From Azovibrio restrictus DSM 23866 (lineage in GTDB: Bacteria > Pseudomonadota > Gammaproteobacteria > Burkholderiales > Rhodocyclaceae): 64,000 nt of DNA. Every line of letters starts with the position of its first letter. Positions within the stretch are counted from its first letter, which is position 1. The notes under the pieces were generated by a model that had not been told where the DNA came from, made no database searches, and was given only the letters and a program-made list of their open reading frames with translations. Below are positions 18,403-27,106 of this stretch, piece by piece. A program made the translations under genes and the position numbers. The stretch is taken from assembly GCF_000429665.1 (NCBI RefSeq), contig NZ_AUCH01000005.1:203480-267479 (forward strand). Reading direction: 5' to 3'.

Positions 18403-19500
18403 GTGAGCCTGATCAACCGCATGCTCCAGGACCTGGACCAGCGCCAGGCCATAGGCAGCGACCGGGCCGGCCTGCCCGAGCAGGTGGTGCCCCTGGGGCG
18501 CCGCCGCAGTTTCCGGCCACTCCTGATCCTGTTGCTGCTGCTGGCTGTTGCGGCAGCCGCTGCCGCCCTGGCCTGGCAGCCGGGGGTCTGGTCCGGGCTC
18601 CAGGCCCTGCTCGCCTCTCAGGGGCAGCCAGCGCCAACCCCGGAGACCCCGCCTGCCGCCGCGCCGGTTTCCGCACCGGCTGCCGTCGTGACCGTCCCCC
18701 CCGCCGGGGAAGCCGATGCTGCTGTATCCCAGCCGCCGCCGGAACCTGTGCCTGCCATGGCCACCCCGGGGCTGGACCCCAGCCTTACCCTGCCTGCTGC
18801 ACCCGCACCCGCACCCGCACCCGCACCCGTTCCGGCTCCAGCTCCAGCTCCAGCTCCAGCTCCAGCCTTCCGCCCGGCGGCTCCGGCGGCTCCGGCGGCT
18901 GCGCCCGGGCGTATCGACAAGACCCAGCGCCAGGCCACGGCGGCGGAAAAGGCCGAGTTCCGTTACCGCAACGCCCTGGAGCTGGTGGCCCGGGGCCAGG
19001 GCGGCGAGGCGGCCCAGGAACTGCGTCTGGCCCTCCAGGACGATCCCGCCCACGGGCCGGTACGTCAGCTCTGGGTGCAGCTGCTGCTGGAGCAGGGCAG
19101 CCGGGTCCGGGCCATGGAACTGCTGCGCGAGGGGGTACGCCTCAATCCCCGCCAGCTGTCCTGGCGCACCTTGCTGGCCCGTCTCGAGCTGGAGCAGGGG
19201 GATGCCCAGGGGGCCTGGAGCAGTCTGGAGCCAGGTCTGCCCTGGGCTGCAGGTGATGGGGAGTACCAGGCCCTGGCCGGAGCCCTGTTACGCCAGTTGG
19301 GGCAGCCCCTCAAGGCTGCCCAGCATTATCGCCAGGCCCTGTCCCTGTCTGCCCGGGAAGGCCGCTGGTGGGTGGGGCTGGGGCTGGCCCTGGAAGAGGC
19401 CGGGCACGAGCCCGAGGCCAGGGAGGCGTTCCGCCAGGCGGCCCAGAGCGGCTCCCTGAGCCCGGACCTGCGCGCCTTCGTGGAGCGCAAGCTGCGCTGA
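18403..19500 (+). CDS. mshN: MSHA biogenesis TPR protein MshN
   Basis: A 365-residue membrane-anchored TPR protein. The N-terminus SLINRMLQDLDQRQA is conserved in MshN. One membrane helix lies near residues 37-57, then a long Ala/Pro linker (about residues 70-170), then tetratricopeptide repeats (about residues 180-360). It starts with GTG. The linker contains two back-to-back hexanucleotide runs, CACCCG-type (18801-18832) and CTCCAG-type (18836-18866), encoding Pro-Ala repeats; copy-number change there would not shift the frame. It is the last msh gene and abuts the stop of convergent comF. Confidence 0.88.
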   Translation: MSLINRMLQDLDQRQAIGSDRAGLPEQVVPLGRRRSFRPLLILLLLLAVAAAAAALAWQPGVWSGLQALLASQGQPAPTPETPPAAAPVSAPAAVVTVPPAGEADAAVSQPPPEPVPAMATPGLDPSLTLPAAPAPAPAPAPVPAPAPAPAPAPAFRPAAPAAPAAAPGRIDKTQRQATAAEKAEFRYRNALELVARGQGGEAAQELRLALQDDPAHGPVRQLWVQLLLEQGSRVRAMELLREGVRLNPRQLSWRTLLARLELEQGDAQGAWSSLEPGLPWAAGDGEYQALAGALLRQLGQPLKAAQHYRQALSLSAREGRWWVGLGLALEEAGHEPEAREAFRQAAQSGSLSPDLRAFVERKLR

Positions 19501-20229
19501 TCAATGCCGGGGGGTGCGTGCCACCACCGCCACCTCGACCCGGGCCGCACCGTGCAGTTTCAGGACCCGGGCAGCTTCGTCCAGGGTGGCCCCGGTGGTC
19601 AGCACGTCATCCACCAGCAGCAGATGCAGGCCGTCCATGTCCCGGGTGCAGGCGAAGGCGCCCTTGAGATTGCCCTGTCTTTCCTTGTGGCTCAGTTCCG
19701 CCTGGGGGCGGGTGGCCCTGGATTTTTCCAGGCTGTCCGGGTCCAGGGGCCGCTCCAGGCTGCGGGCCAGATGCCGGGCGATCTCCTGGGCCTGGTTGTA
19801 GCCCCGCTCTGCCAGCCGGGTTGGATGCAGGGGCAGGGGGATGATCCGGTCCGGCGGAGGCGTCAGCCCGGCCAGCTGCCGGCCCCAGTGTTTGGCCAGG
19901 GCAAAGCGGGCGTGGTATTTCAGGTCGCTGATCAGGTGGTCCAGGGGAAAGGCGTAGCGGTACAGGGCGTGCACCTGATCGAAGTGGGGCGGCCGGGCCA
20001 GGCAGGCGCCGCAGCGTTCCCCGTGGGTGGTGGCTTCCAGGCAAAGGGGGCAGTGCCGGGTCGCCAGGGGCGGCAGGTCTGCCAGGCAGCCGGGGCAGAG
20101 GGGGGCGCCGCAGCAGGGGCTACCGCAGAGCAGGCAGGAGGAAGGCAGCAGCGCATCGGCCAGCCGGGCGGCAAATTCCCTGAACCCTGCCAGGGCGGTC
20201 CGTGTCAAAATTGACTTTCCATGGCCCAT
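19501..20229 (-). CDS. comF: ComF family protein
   Basis: A 242-residue ComF/GntX-type protein. An N-terminal zinc-binding region holds CxxC pairs (CLLC, CPGC, CPLC, CGAC), and the C-terminal phosphoribosyltransferase fold carries the PRPP loop LLLVDDVLTTGATL near residue 205. In naturally competent bacteria ComF helps carry single-stranded DNA across the inner membrane; in many others it is linked to DNA utilisation, and the reaction is unknown. It is divergent from bioB and convergent with mshN, an arrangement often seen next to bioC/bioB in betaproteobacteria. Confidence 0.9.
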   Translation of the reverse strand: MGHGKSILTRTALAGFREFAARLADALLPSSCLLCGSPCCGAPLCPGCLADLPPLATRHCPLCLEATTHGERCGACLARPPHFDQVHALYRYAFPLDHLISDLKYHARFALAKHWGRQLAGLTPPPDRIIPLPLHPTRLAERGYNQAQEIARHLARSLERPLDPDSLEKSRATRPQAELSHKERQGNLKGAFACTRDMDGLHLLLVDDVLTTGATLDEAARVLKLHGAARVEVAVVARTPRH

Positions 20230-20331
20230 GGCTGATTATCCATAATTACGCGCCCCCGGGGCCGGCTGTCGCCGATGGCCGGAAATGCATCCGGGTGCCG
20301 TGCTCTGTTCATCTTCCGTAGGACTCCCGAT

Positions 20332-21324
20332 ATGCAAGCTGCTGCTCCGGCTCCCGTGGCCCAGGCCCCGGACTCATCCCCCGTTTCCGCTCACCGTCTG
20401 TGGACGGTGGAGGAGGTGCTGGCCCTGTACGAAATGCCTTTCATGGACCTGGTGTGGCGCGCCCAGCAGGTGCATCGCCAGCATTTCGATGCCAACGCCA
20501 TTCAACGCTCGACCCTGCTGTCCGTCAAGACCGGGGGCTGTTCGGAGGATTGCAGCTACTGCTCCCAGTCGGCCCGTTACGACACCGACGTGGAACGGGA
20601 ACGGCTGATGCCCATCGAGGACGTGGTGGCAGCCGCCAAGGTGGCTCAGGAGAAGGGGGCTTCCCGTTTCTGCATGGGCGCGGCCTGGCGGGGTCCCAAG
20701 GACAATGATCTGGACAAGGTCCTGGAAATGGTGCGCGAGGTGAAGGCCCTGGGCATGCAGACTTGCGTCACCCTGGGCATGCTCAAGGAAGGCCAGGCGG
20801 AAAAGCTCAAGGAAGCCGGCCTTGACTACTACAACCACAACCTGGACACCGACAAGGAATTCTACGGCCAGGTGATCCGCACCCACACCCACGACGACCG
20901 CCTGGATACCCTGGAACAGGTGCGCAGCGCCGGCATCAGCGTCTGTTCCGGCGGCATCGTCGGCATGGGCGAATCCCGCCGCAACCGGGCCGCCATGCTG
21001 GTGCAGCTGGCCAACCTGCCGCAGCCGCCGGAATCCGTGCCCATCAACAACCTGGTGCCGATTCCGGGCACGCCCCTGGGGGAACTGCCGCCCCTGGATC
21101 CCTTCGAGTTCGTGCGCACCATTGCCGCCGCCCGCATCACCATGCCCGCCTCCTACGTGCGCCTGTCCGCCGGCCGCCAGGACATGAGCGACGAGCTCCA
21201 GGCCCTGTGCTTCCTGGCCGGGGCCAACTCCATGTTCTACGGGGACAAGCTCCTGACCACGGGCCTGCCGGACGTATCCCGGGACGAAGTCCTGTTCGAG
21301 CGCCTGGGCCTGCGCGCCGTCTGA
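20332..21324 (+). CDS. bioB: Biotin synthase
   Basis: A 330-residue radical SAM enzyme that inserts sulfur into dethiobiotin. The [4Fe-4S] triad CSEDCSYC is present, the [2Fe-2S] ligands are on conserved Cys residues (FCMGAAWRGP, TCVTLGML, SVCSGGIVGMGE) and the Arg ligand region ASYVRLSAGR is near the C-terminus. The ATG at 20332 follows GTAGGA; an in-frame ATG at 20275 has no good ribosome site and no conserved extension. bioC follows 20 bases later. Confidence 0.97.
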   Translation: MQAAAPAPVAQAPDSSPVSAHRLWTVEEVLALYEMPFMDLVWRAQQVHRQHFDANAIQRSTLLSVKTGGCSEDCSYCSQSARYDTDVERERLMPIEDVVAAAKVAQEKGASRFCMGAAWRGPKDNDLDKVLEMVREVKALGMQTCVTLGMLKEGQAEKLKEAGLDYYNHNLDTDKEFYGQVIRTHTHDDRLDTLEQVRSAGISVCSGGIVGMGESRRNRAAMLVQLANLPQPPESVPINNLVPIPGTPLGELPPLDPFEFVRTIAAARITMPASYVRLSAGRQDMSDELQALCFLAGANSMFYGDKLLTTGLPDVSRDEVLFERLGLRAV

Positions 21325-21344
21325 GCCTCCCGGTCCGTCTTCCA

Positions 21345-22208
21345 GTGGCCGAGTTCATCGACCGGGCCCGGGTACGGCGCAATTTCCGGCGCGTCGCGGG
21401 GCGCTATGCCCAGGCCGATTTCCTGGCCCGGGAGGTGGATGCGCGGATGCAGGAGCGCCTCGACTACGTGCGCCTGGAACCCCGCTGGATAGCCGACCTG
21501 GGCTGTGGTCCCGGGCTGTCCCTGCCGGGCCTCCAGGCCCGCTATCCCCAGGCCTGCTGCCTGGGGCTGGACCAGGAAGCCGCCATGCTGCCCCGGGATT
21601 CCCGCCCCGGAGGCTGGCGGCGCTGGTTCGGGCGATCCCAAGGCGCTGCCTCGTTCGCGGTGGCTACAGCGGAGCAGCTGCCCCTGGCCCCGGGACGGCT
21701 GGACCTGGCCTGGGCCAACATGCTGCTGCCCTGGCTGGAGGAGCCCCGTCCCCTGTTCCGGGAGGTGCTGGGCAGCCTCCGGGTCGGGGGGCTGCTGATG
21801 TTCTCCACCCTGGGGCCGGACACCCTGCGGGAGCTGCGTGGCGGTTTCCGGGACGGTTATGCCCACACCCAGCGTTTTGCCGACATGCACGATCTGGGAG
21901 ACATGCTCCTGGAGAGCGGTTTTGCCGATCCGGTGGTGGATATGGAAGTGATTACCCTCACCTATGCGGACCTGGATGCCCTGCTGGCCGACCTGCGTGG
22001 TGCCGGGGCCGGCTGCGCCATGGAGGACCGGCGCCGCAGTCTGGCGGGGCGGGGCCTGCGTCAGGCCCTGGAGGCCCATTACGAAACCTGGCGCCGTCCC
22101 GACGGACGCCTGCCCGCCACCTTCGAAGTCATTTACGGACACGCCTGGAAGCCCGAGCCCCGGCAGATTGCCGACGGGCGCAGCATCATCCGCTTCGAGC
22201 GGCGCTGA
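21345..22208 (+). CDS. bioC: Malonyl-ACP O-methyltransferase BioC
   Basis: A class I SAM methyltransferase of about 287 residues that caps malonyl-ACP to start pimelate synthesis for biotin. The N-terminal VRRNFRRVAGRYAQADFL is the BioC-specific helix, and DLGCGPGLSL near residue 50 is SAM motif I. FSTLGPDTLRELR near residue 155 is also characteristic. A GTG at 21345 is the best start because longer in-frame starts would lie inside bioB. It is co-directional and probably co-transcribed with bioB. Confidence 0.92.
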   Translation: MAEFIDRARVRRNFRRVAGRYAQADFLAREVDARMQERLDYVRLEPRWIADLGCGPGLSLPGLQARYPQACCLGLDQEAAMLPRDSRPGGWRRWFGRSQGAASFAVATAEQLPLAPGRLDLAWANMLLPWLEEPRPLFREVLGSLRVGGLLMFSTLGPDTLRELRGGFRDGYAHTQRFADMHDLGDMLLESGFADPVVDMEVITLTYADLDALLADLRGAGAGCAMEDRRRSLAGRGLRQALEAHYETWRRPDGRLPATFEVIYGHAWKPEPRQIADGRSIIRFERR

Positions 22209-22220
22209 GGCGCTGCTTTC

Positions 22221-22895
22221 TTACCTGTCCGGCTTTTCCCTGAAAAACTTGATGGGCTGGGACCCACCCCGGAATCCCGGGGCCGGGGCGCTGGCCTTTT
22301 TTAGCCGCGCGCCCACCCGCCAGGCCAGCAGCAGGACGAGCAGCAGCGTGTAAGTCAGGGGGTAGAAGTAGGTGGTGATCTTGGCCAGCCACAGGTAGTG
22401 GATGGCCGCCAGGATGCCGATCAGGTAGATGCTGCGGTGTAGCTCCTGCCAGCGCCGGCCGCCCAGCAAGGCAATGGCCCGGTTGCTGGAGGTCAGGGCC
22501 AGGGGCAGCATCAGCAGCAGGGCGGCGAAGCCCACGGCGATGAAGGGGCGGTCCACGATGTCGGTGGCGATGGCCTGGATAGCCAGTTCATGGTCGAACA
22601 GGGCGAAGCTGGCGAAGTGCAGCAAGGCATAGGCGAAGGTGAGCAGGCCCAGGCTGCGCCGCAGGCGCAGCAGCCAGTGGGCGCCGGTCCAGGCGCGCAG
22701 GGGGCTGACGCTCAGGGTGAGCAGGAGCAGGTTGAAGGTCCAGGTGCCCGTGTGGCGGCTGACGAACTCCGGCGGGTTGGGGCCCAGGTCGCCGAACAGC
22801 CGGGCCAGGGGCAGCAGGCACAGGGCGATGAGTAGCAGCTTGATCAGCAGCAGCTGGGTCGGACCCGGGGTCCAGGGGGTTCTGGCGCTATTCAT
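22221..22895 (-). CDS. msrQ: Protein-methionine-sulfoxide reductase heme subunit MsrQ
   Basis: A 224-residue polytopic b-type heme protein (ferric-reductase-like domain) with about six membrane helices. Family histidines lie in VSRHTGTWTFNLLLLTLSVSP, LLHFASFALFDHE and ELHRSIYLIGILAAIHY. It passes quinone electrons to periplasmic MsrP, which repairs oxidised methionines. The ATG at 22895 follows GAGGAGG seven bases upstream; the longer frame has no such site. It lies downstream of msrP, but the two are separated by 170 bp containing a repeat rather than overlapping. Confidence 0.92.
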   Translation of the reverse strand: MNSARTPWTPGPTQLLLIKLLLIALCLLPLARLFGDLGPNPPEFVSRHTGTWTFNLLLLTLSVSPLRAWTGAHWLLRLRRSLGLLTFAYALLHFASFALFDHELAIQAIATDIVDRPFIAVGFAALLLMLPLALTSSNRAIALLGGRRWQELHRSIYLIGILAAIHYLWLAKITTYFYPLTYTLLLVLLLAWRVGARLKKASAPAPGFRGGSQPIKFFREKPDR

Positions 22896-22992
22896 CCTGA
22901 CCTCCTCAGCACTGAGGCCCAAAGGCGGGGAGAAAGTCAGGATTTGCAGGCTCCATCCTGTTGTCCTGCGCCACCTGAAGGTGTGGCAGCCT

Positions 22993-23059
22993 GGTAACAC
23001 AAAGACTTGTTTTGCCTCGCTGTTCTCTGTGTCTCTGTGGTGCAAATGGGGTTTTCAGG
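22993..23059 (-). repeat. Dispersed repeat, copy 1 (msrP|msrQ gap)
   Basis: Read on the minus strand, just after the msrP stop, this segment carries GAACCTGAA, then GCACCACAGAGACACAGAG and ACAGCGAGGC, ending with CTTTGTGTTAC, a degenerate inverted copy of the CACCACAGAG end. The same string of blocks occurs at 60787-60934 between creB and creC. The msrP-msrQ gap is 170 bp; the rest of it (22896-22992) shows nothing beyond the msrQ ribosome site. Confidence 0.6.
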
Positions 23060-23065
23060 TTCATT

Positions 23066-24010
23066 TCAGTAGTTCCGGTGCAGGTCCATGCCGGCGTACA
23101 GGGAGGCCACCTGGGCAGCGTAGCCGTTGAAGGGCAGGGTGGGACGGCGGAAGAACTCTCCCAGCCGGCGTTCCTTGGCCTGGCTCCAGCGCGGGTGGGA
23201 AACAGCGGGATTCACATTGGCGTAAAAACCGTACTCGTCCGGTGCGGCCTTCATCCAGGAGGTTCGCGGCTGCTGTTCCAGGAAGCGGATGCGGACTATG
23301 GACTTGCCGCTCTTGAATCCGTATTTCCAGGGCACCACCAGGCGCACTGGGGCGCCGTTGGGCTTGGGTAGTACCTGTCCATACAGGCCTACGGCCAGGA
23401 TCGCCAGGGGATGCATGGCCTCGTCCAGGCGCAGGGCTTCCCGGTAAGGCCAATCCAGGGTGGGATACTGGACGAAGGGCATCTGTACCGGGTCGGCCAG
23501 GCTCCAGAATTCCAGGTAGCGGGCATTTCCCGTGGGCTGGACCCGGCGTATCAGTTCCGCCAGGGGAAAGCCTATCCAGGGCACCACGGCACTCCAGCCT
23601 TCGACGCAGCGCAGCCGGTAGATGCGTTCCTCCAGGGGGGCCAGGCGCAGCAGTTCGTCCAGGTCGAAGCGGCGGGGTTTGAGCACTTCCCCATCCACTT
23701 CCACGCTCCAGGGGCGGGTTTTCAGGGTGTGGGCGTTGCGTCCCGGGCTGTCCTTGTTCGGGCCGAATTCGTAGAAATTGCCGTAACTGGTGAGGGTGTC
23801 CAGGGACGTCAGGGGCTCGTCAGGCAGGGGCTGGCCGGGTTTGAACGGAGGCAGCTGTGCCGGGGCCGGGTTGGCTTCGGCCTGTCCCAGCCACAGGGCG
23901 CCTCCCAGGGCGCCGGCCTGGCGCAGGAAGCGGCGCCGTCCCTGGTACAGGTCCTTTCCCGTGATTTCGGAAGGGCAGGGGGCGGCGGGGTCGTTGTTCT
24001 TGATCAGCAT
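23066..24010 (-). CDS. msrP: Protein-methionine-sulfoxide reductase catalytic subunit MsrP
   Basis: A 314-residue periplasmic molybdopterin oxidoreductase (YedY/SUOX fold) that reduces methionine sulfoxide in exported proteins. A Tat signal with twin arginines (GRRRFLRQAGALGGALWLG) starts near residue 24. The molybdenum-ligand cysteine is in LRCVEGWSAVVPW near residue 133, and the cofactor region KYGFKSGKSIVRIRF is near residue 230. FYEFGPNKDSP is a family signature. Electrons come from MsrQ, encoded just downstream. Confidence 0.95.
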   Translation of the reverse strand: MLIKNNDPAAPCPSEITGKDLYQGRRRFLRQAGALGGALWLGQAEANPAPAQLPPFKPGQPLPDEPLTSLDTLTSYGNFYEFGPNKDSPGRNAHTLKTRPWSVEVDGEVLKPRRFDLDELLRLAPLEERIYRLRCVEGWSAVVPWIGFPLAELIRRVQPTGNARYLEFWSLADPVQMPFVQYPTLDWPYREALRLDEAMHPLAILAVGLYGQVLPKPNGAPVRLVVPWKYGFKSGKSIVRIRFLEQQPRTSWMKAAPDEYGFYANVNPAVSHPRWSQAKERRLGEFFRRPTLPFNGYAAQVASLYAGMDLHRNY

Positions 24011-24076
24011 GGGAGCGCACCTCGAAACACCCAGGTTGGAGCCCGGTACCGGCGAAAGATTCCCGCCGGCAGCCGC

Positions 24077-24928
24077 TCAGGTGCTCAGGGCGGCCTGGAT
24101 TGCCCGGATGTCGTCCCAGGCTTCGTCGAGCAGATCGGCGTAGCGGGCCCGGTCGGCGGCGGTCTGTTCCGTGTCCGCCTGACCGCTGGTCTGGCCCAGC
24201 CACTCGAAATTGCCGCCGGCCAGCAGGTTGGCGAAGTAGAGCACATCGGCTAGGGAGCAGGGATTGGCCACGTGCTTGAGCTGGTCGTGTTCCCGGATGG
24301 CGCTGATGATGTGGTCCGGCAGCCCCAGGGCCGTGAGCAGGCTCTCGCCTATGCTTTCGTGCCAGCCGATCACCAGGCTCAGCAGGTCTTCCCGACAGTT
24401 CTTGTATTCCGGATATTCGGCGGCCCGGTAGAGCAGGTAGAACACGCCGATGTCGTGCACCATGCCGGCCAGCATGGCGTCTTCGGGATTGACCCGGCCG
24501 ATGCGCCGGGCCAGGACCCGGCCGATGGCCGCCACTTGCAGGGAATGCTCCCAGGTGAGCCGGGCAATATCCTCGAAGGCGACCAGGTTGCGGGAACGCA
24601 GCATCTGTTCCATGGCCACGCTCAGGGAGGTGGTGCGCACGGTTTCGAAGCCCACCCGCTGGATGGCCTGGCGCAGATCGGAAATGCTCTTGCCCGAGCT
24701 GTTGTAGGCCACCGAGTTGGCCAGGCGCAGCAGTTTTGAGGCGATCAGGGGTTCGACGCCAACCACCTGGGCCACCTTGTCCACCGAGACCAGGGGATCC
24801 TTGAGCACGTTGCGGACAGTGAGGCTGGCGTCCAGGTAGGTGGGGAAATTGACGTCGCCAGAGAGGTCCTTGGCGATGTCTTCCAGGATGCGGAAATGCA
24901 GGGCGTTGGTGGAGGCTGGGTCGGTCAT
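24077..24928 (-). CDS. HDOD domain protein
   Basis: A 283-residue protein with an HDOD domain, a catalytically silent relative of HD phosphohydrolases, spanning roughly residues 25-225 (PTYLDASLTVRNVLKDPLVS, LLRLANSVAYN, VHDIGVFYLLY). HDOD proteins are usually signalling adaptors in motility, biofilm or c-di-GMP circuits. No output domain is attached, so its partner is unknown. A second stand-alone HDOD protein is encoded at 29.7 kb. It is transcribed upstream of and towards msrP. Confidence 0.85.
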   Translation of the reverse strand: MTDPASTNALHFRILEDIAKDLSGDVNFPTYLDASLTVRNVLKDPLVSVDKVAQVVGVEPLIASKLLRLANSVAYNSSGKSISDLRQAIQRVGFETVRTTSLSVAMEQMLRSRNLVAFEDIARLTWEHSLQVAAIGRVLARRIGRVNPEDAMLAGMVHDIGVFYLLYRAAEYPEYKNCREDLLSLVIGWHESIGESLLTALGLPDHIISAIREHDQLKHVANPCSLADVLYFANLLAGGNFEWLGQTSGQADTEQTAADRARYADLLDEAWDDIRAIQAALST

Positions 24929-25001
24929 GCTGATAGCTTACGTTTGAGGGCGTTCGGGAGCAAGGGGTAAACTCGGCCTTTTGGCAGAAGGATGGTGGGG
25001 C

Positions 25002-25799
25002 ATGAATCAGGGCGAAACCTTTTTCCAGCAGGCCCGGGCCGCATTCCTGGAGCCCAGTCCCGGCTTGAAGTGTACCCGCGTCGAGGCCCTTTGGCATGCC
25101 TGGCAGGCCCGGGCCTTGCCCCTGGGGAGCCCCGACCCGGCTCTGCCCCTGGAGCCCGGGCGTCCGGAACAGCCCCTGCTGGTGGCCCCCGAACAGGTGC
25201 CCCTGCGGAATGCGGTGAGCCGGGAGGGGCGGGCGGCGCTGCTGCATGCCATTGCCCACATCGAGTTCAACGCCATCAACCTGGCCCTGGATGCGCTGCT
25301 GCGCTTTCCTTCCCTGCCCCGGGATTTTCTCGACGGCTGGCTGCAGGTGGCGGCCGAGGAGGCCAGGCATTTCACCCTGGTCTGTGAGCACATGGAACAG
25401 AGCTGCGCCTGCCGTTACGGGGATCTGCCGGCCCATGACGGGCTCTGGGAGATGGCTCGGCGTACGGCCCATGATCCTCTGGTGCGCATGGCCCTGGTGC
25501 CGCGCCTGTTCGAGGCCAGGGGCCTGGATGCGACGCCGGCCATCATACGTAAGTTTCAGGGGGTGGGCGACCGGCGGGCAGTGACCATCCTTCAGGTAAT
25601 CCTGGCCGAAGAGGTCGGGCATGTGGCCCTTGGAGATCGCTGGTTCCGGCACCTTTGCGCCGAGCGGGGGCTGGAGCCGGAAGCCACCTTTCAGGCCTTG
25701 TTGCAGGCCTATGACGCGCCCCGGCCCCGGCGCCCTTTCAATGAAGCAGCCCGCCTGGCGGCGGGCTTTTCCGAGGCGGAACTGGCCCGTTTCCAGTGA
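25002..25799 (+). CDS. DUF455 family ferritin-like protein
   Basis: A 265-residue DUF455 protein with a ferritin-like four-helix fold. Likely di-iron ligands are in HIEFNAINLALDAL, EEARHFTLVCEHM and AEEVGHVALG, spaced as in MiaE-like diiron proteins. Function is unknown; oxidative or tRNA-modifying chemistry is possible by fold only. The ATG at 25002 follows GGTGGGG and is preferred over one 21 bases earlier. Its stop touches that of the convergent CBS-domain gene. Confidence 0.85.
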   Translation: MNQGETFFQQARAAFLEPSPGLKCTRVEALWHAWQARALPLGSPDPALPLEPGRPEQPLLVAPEQVPLRNAVSREGRAALLHAIAHIEFNAINLALDALLRFPSLPRDFLDGWLQVAAEEARHFTLVCEHMEQSCACRYGDLPAHDGLWEMARRTAHDPLVRMALVPRLFEARGLDATPAIIRKFQGVGDRRAVTILQVILAEEVGHVALGDRWFRHLCAERGLEPEATFQALLQAYDAPRPRRPFNEAARLAAGFSEAELARFQ

Positions 25800-26231
25800 T
25801 CAGCCGGTGATGTAGTGCTCCAGCTGGGCAATGATGAATTTCTGGTGGCTGATGGTGGCTTTCACCAAGTCGCCGATGGAAACCACGCCGATCACTTCCT
25901 GGTTCTCGTCCAGCACCGGCAGGTGGCGGAAGCGGTGCTGGGTCATCAGGCTCATGCACTCTTCCAGACTGTTGGCGGGGGTCACGTAGGCCACCTTCTG
26001 GGTCATGATCTCTTCGATCCGGGTGTCCTTGGAGTTCTTGCCCAGCAGGATCACCTTGCGGGCGTAATCGCGTTCCGTGAAGATGCCGATCAGCTTCTCC
26101 CCGTCCATGACCAGAACGGCGCCTACATCGTTGTCGGCCATGACGCTCAGGGCATGATAGACACTGTCCTTGGGCGAGACGACGACGGGGAGCCCGCCCT
26201 TTTCTTCCAGCAATTGCTTCAAGGTCTGCAT
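25800..26231 (-). CDS. CBS domain protein
   Basis: A 143-residue protein made almost wholly of a CBS pair (about residues 10-65 and 75-130; MADNDVGAVLVMDGEKLIGIFTERDY is split across the first module, HRFRHLPVLDENQEVIGVVS is in the second). CBS pairs bind adenosyl ligands such as AMP, ATP or NADH and sense energy state. No effector domain is attached. A TCCTCC complement gives a good ribosome site upstream of the ATG. Confidence 0.9.
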   Translation of the reverse strand: MQTLKQLLEEKGGLPVVVSPKDSVYHALSVMADNDVGAVLVMDGEKLIGIFTERDYARKVILLGKNSKDTRIEEIMTQKVAYVTPANSLEECMSLMTQHRFRHLPVLDENQEVIGVVSIGDLVKATISHQKFIIAQLEHYITG

Positions 26232-26315
26232 GGTCTTCCTCCTGTTGTTTTGTGTGCAGAGTCTAGAGGGCTTGCTGGTTCATGCCAAGTCCATTGGCGG
26301 GAATTAGGCTGCAAA

Positions 26316-26345
26316 TAAAAAACCCGCCGATGGGCGGGTTTTTGC
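26316..26345 (-). terminator. Terminator of the cytochrome c4 gene
   Basis: On the minus strand AACCCGCC, a 4-nt loop and GGCGGGTT form an 8-bp stem followed by a T-rich tail. It lies 22 bases past the cytochrome stop. A-runs on the other side make it weakly bidirectional. Confidence 0.85.
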
Positions 26346-26362
26346 AGGGGGCACAGCGAGGT

Positions 26363-26986
26363 TCAGCGCAGGCCGGCGGCGTACTCGGAAACAGCCTTGA
26401 TGTCGGCGTCGGAGAGCTTGGCGGAAATGGCGCGCATCATCTGCTCGGGATCGTTGGCGCGTTCTCCGAGCCGGAAACGCTTCAGCTGGGTTTCGGTGTA
26501 CTCGGGATGCTGGCCAGCCAGACGGGGGTACTGGGCCGGCAGACCCTTGCCAGCGGGGCCGTGGCAACCGGCGCAGGCAGGGACGCCCTTGGCGGCATCA
26601 CCTGCACGCCAGAGCTGCTTGCCCCGGGCGACCAGGGATTCGTTGGTGGCGACGGCAGGCTTGGCCTGCTGGCTGGCATACCAGGCGGACACGTCGCGGA
26701 CGGCGGCATCATCCACCAGGGTGGCGGCCATGCCGGTCATCACCGGATCGACGCGGGCGCCGCTCTTGAAGGCCTGCAGCTGCTTGATCAGATAGGCTTC
26801 GCCCTGGCCGGCCAGGTGCGGGTACAGTGCGGTCGGGCTGTTGCCGTCGACGCCGTGGCAGGCTACACAGATGCTCTCAGCCAGGACCTTGCCCTTGGCC
26901 GGATCAGCCTTGGGCGCGGCTTCCTCTGCTGCATTAACGGTGAAACCGGCCACAAGAAGTGCCGCCAGCGCCATGGTGCGAATCAT
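26363..26986 (-). CDS. Diheme cytochrome c4
   Basis: A 207-residue periplasmic cytochrome with a signal peptide (MIRTMALAALLVAGFTVNAAE) and two class I cytochrome c domains: CVACH near residue 40 and CAGCH near residue 138, with distal Met ligands in MTGMAATL and EQMMRAIS. Cytochrome c4 passes electrons from the bc1 complex to terminal oxidases. The ATG at 26986 has AAAGGAG seven bases upstream. It is divergent from engB, a pairing frequent in betaproteobacteria. Confidence 0.93.
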   Translation of the reverse strand: MIRTMALAALLVAGFTVNAAEEAAPKADPAKGKVLAESICVACHGVDGNSPTALYPHLAGQGEAYLIKQLQAFKSGARVDPVMTGMAATLVDDAAVRDVSAWYASQQAKPAVATNESLVARGKQLWRAGDAAKGVPACAGCHGPAGKGLPAQYPRLAGQHPEYTETQLKRFRLGERANDPEQMMRAISAKLSDADIKAVSEYAAGLR

Positions 26987-27106
26987 GTCCAAACTCCTTT
27001 TACGCGAGAGAGGCGAGTAAGTCTGCCAAGTGTCGATATTTACAAACCTGCTATTCTATATCAACTCGATTAATTATGTACTGTCCTTAAGGGATTCGGA
27101 GCCTTC

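Noticed and set aside
18801..18866. Possible CRISPR or minisatellite array
   Set aside because: Six-base units without spacers inside the mshN coding frame; simple coding repeats.
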